A stretch of 64,000 nucleotides of DNA from assembly GCA_014084085.1 (NCBI GenBank), contig NPFB01000089.1, positions 1 to 64,000 on the forward strand, in the 5' to 3' direction. Below, one piece after another: positions 60,901 to 64,000 of this stretch. Numbering within the stretch: the stretch's first letter is position 1; each line of letters begins with the position of its first letter. Source of the stretch: Hondaea fermentalgiana. Its lineage: Eukaryota; Sar; Bigyra; Thraustochytrida; Thraustochytriidae. The notes under the pieces are model-generated. The model did no database searches. It was given only the letters and a program-made list of their open reading frames with translations, and was not told where the DNA came from. The position numbers and the translations under genes were made by a program.

Positions 60901-63484
60901 CAACCTCTCTCTTTCCGACGAGAACAAGCCTGCTATCGCCGCAAGCGAGGTGCTCCCTGTGATGATCAAGTTGGCACAGTCTCCCGATGAAGAAATTGCG
61001 CGCCAAGCCTGCGGAGCTATCGCAAATATTGCCGAGGACACCGACACGCACAAACACATTGCCAATCGCGGGGGCGGGGAATTTATGATTGGCCTCATGC
61101 ATCATACAAGTCTGAGCGTGCACCGCGAGGCCTCGCGCGCCATTGCAAATCTGCTCACCTCGTTTGACAATCACGCAGGCATCATCAAGAATGGCATCGT
61201 TGGCCTGGTGCATCTTGCGCTTTCACAAGACGCTGAGTGCCTGTACAACGCAGCGCTTGCATTTCGCAAGCTGGCGCCAAATATTGATTCGCACGAAAAT
61301 ATCATCAACAAGGGCGGTTTGCAGTCGCTCTTTTATCTTACTCAGGTGCAGGATATTAAAATTCAGAGGCAGGCGGCGACAGCGATGCGCGATTTGGCCG
61401 CAAATCCGGACCACCGGCAAAAGTACGCAGAAGAGGGCGGCGTGCATGCCCTCATCAAACTTGCGCGCGACGACTCGCTGGACCTGCGTACGCTTGCCGT
61501 GGCCTCGCTGCGGCACCTTTCGCAGCACAAGCTCATCAAAAAGATGATCATTCAGGAAGGCGGTCTCCCACCTGTGTTGCGTTGCTGCGGGTCGCTCAAT
61601 CTGAATTTGCGGCTTCAGTGCGCAGGTCTTTTGGCCAATTTGAGTGAGGACCTGGAAAACCAGGTGATCATGGTCGAAGACGGTGCCGTTCCTCATCTCG
61701 TGGAGCTTTCGCACGTGAACAACGACGAAATCCAGCAGGATGTGTCGCGGTGCTTTGCCAACCTAACGAGCAACGAGGAGAACAACATCAAGGCGTACAA
61801 GCAGGGCGCCTTGCGCGCGCTGGTGAAGCTGACAAACTCCTCTGACACTGTCTGCCAGCGATATGCAGCGATGGGACTTCGGTTCCTTTCAACAAATGCC
61901 GAGATCCGCATCTTCATTGTCAAGGAGGGTTTGCTCAAGCCCTTTTTGGCCTTGGCGCAGTCCCCGTTGCTCGACTACCAGCGCACAGCGTCCGCGGCGC
62001 TTGCAAGCTTTTCTCTCAACGAGGAAAACAAGACCAAGCTCGTGCGCGAAGGCGGTCTCGGCCAGATTCTGGCATGCATGCAGTTCAAAGATCTCGAGGT
62101 CCAGCGCGACTGCTCTTTTGCGATGGCCAATATTGCCGATTCTCCGGAATACCACGTGGACATCGCGCGTGAGGGCGGTATCGAGGTCTTGTCGGAAGTT
62201 GGTCTTGGTGAGGACGCGCGAGTGCAGCGAGATTGCGCGCGAGCGCTTTCGTGCATCTCGGTACCCGGCGAGCTGAAGCCCTTGCTCATCAAGAAGGGCG
62301 CGCTTCCGACCCTCTTTGCGATGGCGCGATCGCTCGACATTGCAACGCAACGCTACGCCACGCTGGCGCTGTGCAATCTCGCAGCAGGCGACGACAAGGT
62401 CGAAATTGTCGAGCAGGGAGCTGCTCGGCCGTTGCTGTTTTTGGCACGGTTCCCAGACGCAGAAATCCAGCGATATGCAGCTCTGGCCGTGGCGGGTTTG
62501 GCACTCGGCGACCACGGGGACAACAAGATTCGACTCGTGGAAGAGGGTGCTGTGAGTCCCATGGTGGACTTGGTCCGCTTCCCGGATGTTCAAGTGCAGC
62601 GCTCCGCGATTCTGGGTCTCACGGCCTTGGCGCTGGGCAAGCACGCGGTGACGAAGATGTCGATCGCGCAGGAGAAGGGAATTATGCCTGTGCTTTCCAT
62701 TGTGGCGAATTCAAGAGACCTCATGTGCGTGCGCACGGCCTTGTACTGCATTGGGTGCTGCTGCGAAACCGAAGAAGTCAAAGCGCGCATCATGGAGCAG
62801 GGTGGCCTGGTCACCGTGCTTTCGCAGGCGGCAAATGGCGACATGGAGGTGAAACGCAACTGTGGCTATGTACTTGCTCTCTTGGCCGAAAGCATGGTGT
62901 ACCACGACGACTTGGTGCGCGATGGCGCGCTGGATGTCATCATTGAGTATGCTGCGATCGAAGATGTGGAGTGTCAGGAGTATGCTGCGTTCTCGCTGGC
63001 GCATCTGGCGTCGAACCGCGATCTTCAGACCAAGATGGTCGCTGCTGGCGCTCTGCGGCCGCTTGTCGCCATGATGTCCACGCAAGCCGAACCACGTCAC
63101 TATGCAGGCCTTGCGCTTCTCAAGCTCGCGGACAATTACGAGAATCACATCAAGATCGCCAGCGAGGGCGGTATCCAAGCGTTGTTACGCTTGGCGCGTG
63201 CGCGATCGACCGACGAAGAGCTTCAATACAAGGCTGCACTTACAGTTGGCCATTTGGCTTCGAACGCAGTCAAATTTCTCCCCAAGGAGGATCTCGACGA
63301 TTATTCGCGCTTCACTGCATCGCAGACAGACGCCAAGGGGGGCGCTGCGGACACGAGCGGCCCCGGAGATGGCGCAGGCGGCGCGAATGACATGACTTCC
63401 AATCCTGTCGGCCAACTCTCTCGAATGATGGCGCAGAGTAAAACCAAGGAATTCCTCGACAAGTCGATCAAGAAAACTCTGTAG
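51989..63484 (+). CDS. Giant armadillo-repeat protein, 3831 residues
   Basis: A single uninterrupted exon of 11.5 kb. Apart from the first about 15 residues and a Gly/Asp-rich C-terminal tail (after about 3760, VKFLPKEDLDDYSRF onward), the protein is a continuous ARM solenoid. I count about 87 units of about 41-43 residues with the core (Q)RYAALALGNLAxN, joined by GGL(E/P)PLIxLA turns. Two linkers interrupt it: a Lys/Glu-rich one near residue 2320 and an acidic one near 2820 (LEEDEEDKDADDDT). There are no transmembrane segments or catalytic motifs. The nearest named relatives are Vac8-like and SPAG6-like ARM proteins, which are much shorter (about 500-600 residues). The function is unknown; binding of a long partner or scaffolding is expected of such a solenoid. 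The start is the ATG at 51989 (MAKVLETL); the frame before it uses no ATG. Confidence 0.9.
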   Translation: MAKVLETLIARGRRVRRPREQREVAFGLADLSTHPDIHTRMVQKGACTSLIQLLERSGDLETQRFSALALGNMASTAENRVKMVHAGCCRPLITYIGSEAGDTIGRQYAALALGNLAANTANHEEIVHLNAIEALIMLLRAEDVQCGRYAAFAISNLASNEQHRAQIVEEGAIAPLVELACSDDSNVQRQALAALRGLAISPENRSLIVKEGVLDPLVLMARSEDVAIQREVGAALNSLSSLDENKSEIADRAISTIISLALSGDAEVEKQAVCTMANLLEMVELHDKVLDESGLPPLIALAVSDDVATKGEACRAIANLAANRDIQQQVMREGGMRPLIDALSVKDISSQRFGALGLANLATNVAYQVKIVQEGAVAPLIELAADPEREIEARRYAVLCIANLAATIGNHPALLQEGVLAALYSLSNAADVMSQYYVAYALANLSSNARNHEVIVEMGGLQPLITLSYSRDPDVHHQAAAAIRGLSVNDTNKMKIVQEGGLEPLVLLMKSRDVEVLREVVAALCNLSISDETKFEMAKSGALPPLIMLALNEDMEVSRQSCAALANVAEIPENQVKLGHEQAIEKLIQALRSPFVEVQREAGRAIANLAANSDNQDRIIEGGGHQVLISYLLSPDTASQRVGAMGIGNLSTSTKHRVALMQSGALEPLMSLARSEDLELEIQRFAVLATANLASSVDNHVQLVEEGALPLLISLSSSPDPEVRQYAAFALVRMAHNAEIRKKITDEGGLEPVLFLARTNDAEIHCEVLPALCTLSFADANKVEICRHGGLEPLVELCEVTEDPIMAQQACCALANLAEEVENQALIVQRGVIAPLIRALQTDFPDANREAARCLGNLAANCEYGEEMFRCGVVECLVLMLRHDNIGCQRMASMALANLATNIKLQTKLVHMEVVEPMITMASKGLDTNTTSDAETERYALLCLANLAVSPENHEYLINSGTLDLVVGFSKSRDVVCRQHAIYALGNFASSPENLDTIVKGGCLKPIISFAFPGDENVQFQAVATLRGLAVNADVRLAIVRNGGVEPLILAAQADSIETQREAAAALCNLTLNEENKIAVGRSGCLPALIQLVQSCDRERERYALIAIGNIAEMVEGRTQRTMIDEGVLAALMKVAGSEVAEIRREVARCLALFASSPDSQRDVIACGGLVQIMAFIRSKDLKCQRYGALGLSNLALEHSNHVDLIENGALPALVTVAGSEDLETRRCVAFALECLCANEASHAIGERVGLVKPLVNLAMCDDPDTHLHAVIAMRHLALNAANRIKLVELGALVPLLKLGATSNVEVLREVAAALRNLSLSEENKLSIVKAGVLSVLVTFGHSGDMEVAHQACGVLANLAEVTENQGRMVEAGALQHLKFVLRSKSIAVQREASRAIANLSAEYAHTSEIASGGALPPLTAALSSPDVMSQRYAAMGISNLATHIANQPRILQEGGLNSLVHLAGFGNGDLECQRYAVFGLCNLSCTRSNHPPLIQRGVLPMLTELIEHDDVEIRNAATFAIANFAAVAENHQLLMEETVIEPLVYLLRIDDAEAQLRATAALRGLACDPILRNTIIEEGALDPLLELAKSENVAVQHEVLACLCNLSLSGCIGDQHATVARAINVPGLVSFLCSADTTYRLFGAVALGNIASAEEHHDAMMQGGALAPLITVSNSADLETQRAIGYALCNLASREENREAVVAQGGLPPLIALACSEDIDDMRAAIATLRGIAASPHTRERIVQEGGLEALMMGARTRDVIIWRELAACAFNLAMNENTKLDIAQSEALPELIRLCKSGEEDVVRYCCGCIANMAENNTTHELIVSIEGVGFLCALTSSRSIKMSGVHREATRALANLGADFQMQEQLIKDGAHFAFVRAMCHQSDVVTQRLGALGIMNLTTRPKYHDHVVEREVGEPGSPEYEGAIHALTALVQLRVDELGRVDVERDDMEARRYATLALGNLAANPINHEQLMSCESLPPLVVALGRPGIVDDAETHFNAAFAIGKLAKNPALLETIGRAGAMAPLITVAQKAPAPQAKCQAISALRRILNDDRNRDEALELRGRLLPALAEAGKTGDIEMQREVAAALCNLSVSDEAKLALSGCGSRRPNLECLRVLITLAQSTDVEVSRQACAALANIAEDPETHPVLTEEQGIHFLSVLMRSRKVEVYREASRAISNLLGSMHVTHKTFLDEDGLPSVFRVAKSEDLQCQLHAALCYRKLSPNVRTHIEICASPGLKPLFNLVLNAEEPVIKMHAMSALRDVASNPDLKWTLYREGALRVMVDLLVQQNAVIVRMRADAEAHAKKSRKPNEELPREANEAGVSKNLFAVELSCLAAAALRHMSLNDRIKRQITEMGGLVALVESARLASSTDLMTQIGETMANMSENPDNQLSIVEEDGLLALLHMSRSQSEAVREGVARAHASLTANVHNQADVYIKDDIKSLLQLCWSASEHTARYASMAVGNLAINYQNQATIARCGGIPPLVHLCSNTNADCRHYAARALYRLAAATENQSRITENNGVPALVSLLGPEQLDECRTATCMALCNLASDLRNQAVIVKANALGPLVNVLRDSSSQCKRYAAMTLCNLAENPDNQGIIAEVGALGPLIEGTRSTATSDLETQRYCGMCLCNLSVHPANRRRIVEAGGLPPLVQLANSSRLECQRSSALALYNMSCVQANHEALIKGRGTVPLVQLAQSQDVDCRRYAAMTLCNLAANAATRAAATKGGGLQAMVLVAKDGDMDCKRYGLIGLCNLACDRGTQVQVIVHGGLGPILRGTEGGLSKNERKKLATKAGGSGTAAEIDLEEDEEDKDADDDTVGEIIDVDILRYAAMALSNLSANEENHSILISKGTLERLVALTKCGDDDVVQYAAFALANMSSNAEVHDKLGKCGAIPPLIALAHSEDENVRCLALAALRRLATNAGNRGLLVRNRVLGPLAAAVNAKGDECPIEIQREVAATLSNLSLSDENKPAIAASEVLPVMIKLAQSPDEEIARQACGAIANIAEDTDTHKHIANRGGGEFMIGLMHHTSLSVHREASRAIANLLTSFDNHAGIIKNGIVGLVHLALSQDAECLYNAALAFRKLAPNIDSHENIINKGGLQSLFYLTQVQDIKIQRQAATAMRDLAANPDHRQKYAEEGGVHALIKLARDDSLDLRTLAVASLRHLSQHKLIKKMIIQEGGLPPVLRCCGSLNLNLRLQCAGLLANLSEDLENQVIMVEDGAVPHLVELSHVNNDEIQQDVSRCFANLTSNEENNIKAYKQGALRALVKLTNSSDTVCQRYAAMGLRFLSTNAEIRIFIVKEGLLKPFLALAQSPLLDYQRTASAALASFSLNEENKTKLVREGGLGQILACMQFKDLEVQRDCSFAMANIADSPEYHVDIAREGGIEVLSEVGLGEDARVQRDCARALSCISVPGELKPLLIKKGALPTLFAMARSLDIATQRYATLALCNLAAGDDKVEIVEQGAARPLLFLARFPDAEIQRYAALAVAGLALGDHGDNKIRLVEEGAVSPMVDLVRFPDVQVQRSAILGLTALALGKHAVTKMSIAQEKGIMPVLSIVANSRDLMCVRTALYCIGCCCETEEVKARIMEQGGLVTVLSQAANGDMEVKRNCGYVLALLAESMVYHDDLVRDGALDVIIEYAAIEDVECQEYAAFSLAHLASNRDLQTKMVAAGALRPLVAMMSTQAEPRHYAGLALLKLADNYENHIKIASEGGIQALLRLARARSTDEELQYKAALTVGHLASNAVKFLPKEDLDDYSRFTASQTDAKGGAADTSGPGDGAGGANDMTSNPVGQLSRMMAQSKTKEFLDKSIKKTL

Positions 63485-64000
63485 AAGAAATAGTTAGCTT
63501 AGCAAGGATGTAGGGACTTGAAAACAAGCAGGGATATTGAGTGGACTTCTATGGTTGCGATTTTCGATTTTTTTGGATGAACTGCAGTCGGCTGCAAGCA
63601 AGAGTGGGTGGGATACGTGAAGAAATCATGTTTCTCTTTCCTTCATGAGCGAAAATAAAACCAAGTGGCGTTCAAGTGTTTGGCAACAATTTTAGAGACA
63701 AGCCCACAAAATAGAAAGAAAAATATCACCCCTGTGTTTGTTTGTAAACGTTGTAATTCCTTTTGTCCGAGTCAATAGAGTTTCTGGACTTGAAGTGCGC
63801 GCGAACCGAGCTTGAAGAATCGACATATGCCGTTTGAGTGTCTCAGCCAGGGTGCTCAGGGAAATCGTCGAGAAAGTGGAATCGACAAAGAGAGAAAGAG
63901 AGGCCAAGGGTATTTGGAAGAGAACGATGCGTGTCCATCGAATGCGTGACACTCCATCATCCATTGCGTAGCTAGCAGGAAAAGGAGGACTTTTACTGCA
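63485..64000. other. 3' flank of the giant ARM gene
   Basis: Gene-free to the window end. An AATAAA word at 63654-63659, about 170 bp after the stop, is a plausible polyadenylation signal. I see no other gene beginning before 64000. Confidence 0.5.

Noticed and set aside
1..64000. CRISPR arrays, insertion sequences, retroelement or viral genes, rRNA
   Set aside because: I looked for regularly spaced repeats, transposase, reverse transcriptase and capsid motifs and saw none; repeats present are microsatellites or protein-coding. tRNA genes could not be excluded without a covariance-model scan.

Overview
The window is nuclear DNA from a GC-rich, intron-poor eukaryote. Spliceosomal introns, a nucleoporin, the U3 snoRNP protein Rrp9, a BRWD/PHIP chromatin protein and a cytosolic ribosomal protein exclude a prokaryote. 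Long intronless reading frames, a fused indole-glycerol-phosphate synthase/PRA isomerase, a urease accessory protein, DGAT2 and flagellar genes (KAP3, DNAAF5) together suggest a flagellated protist. A stramenopile, possibly a thraustochytrid (labyrinthulomycete), is my best guess; that is inference from gene content, not proof. Three runs of exactly 100 N (14179-14278, 25912-26011, 39589-39688) are assembly gaps in GC-rich low-complexity DNA. Two of them hide the 5' parts of genes.

Layout. 1-10 kb: a seven-bladed WD40 protein (-), a four-exon HAD phosphatase (-), a NASP-type histone chaperone (+), the bifunctional tryptophan enzyme IGPS-PRAI with a large insertion (+), and ribosomal protein uS14/RPS29 (-). 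10-16.4 kb: a GPI-anchor-like secreted LRR protein (-) beside a diverged local duplication, a mitochondrially targeted and divergent PRPP synthetase (-), and UreG (+). 16.6-30 kb: a giant LisH-WD40-bromodomain protein with long polyQ tracts (-), divergent to a GLFG nucleoporin of the Nup58/Nup49 family (+). 30-38 kb: DGAT2 (+), Rrp9 (-), a PINX1-like G-patch protein (+) and an F-box/LRR-like protein (-). 38-45 kb: a small multipass membrane protein with CREST-like residues (-) and a PDZ-RGS-DENN protein (+). 45-63.5 kb: the dynein assembly factor DNAAF5/HEATR2 (-), the kinesin-II subunit KAP3 (-) and a 3831-residue protein made almost only of armadillo repeats (+).

There are no operons. Several genes are divergent pairs that probably share promoter DNA: HAD/NASP, PRPP synthetase/UreG, BRWD/Nup58, Rrp9/PINX1-like, KAP3/giant ARM. 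Rrp9 and PINX1-like both act in the nucleolus. DNAAF5 and KAP3 are both dedicated to cilia, which raises the question whether the adjacent giant ARM protein is flagellar too.

The most unusual items are the giant ARM protein, whose roughly 87 repeats are themselves arranged in a higher-order period of about 6-7 ARMs; the PDZ-RGS-DENN architecture; the large acidic and Cys-containing insertion inside PRA isomerase; the divergent PRPP synthetase; and an AP2-like C-terminus on the BRWD protein. I saw no CRISPR array, transposon, integrated virus, rRNA or convincing tRNA.
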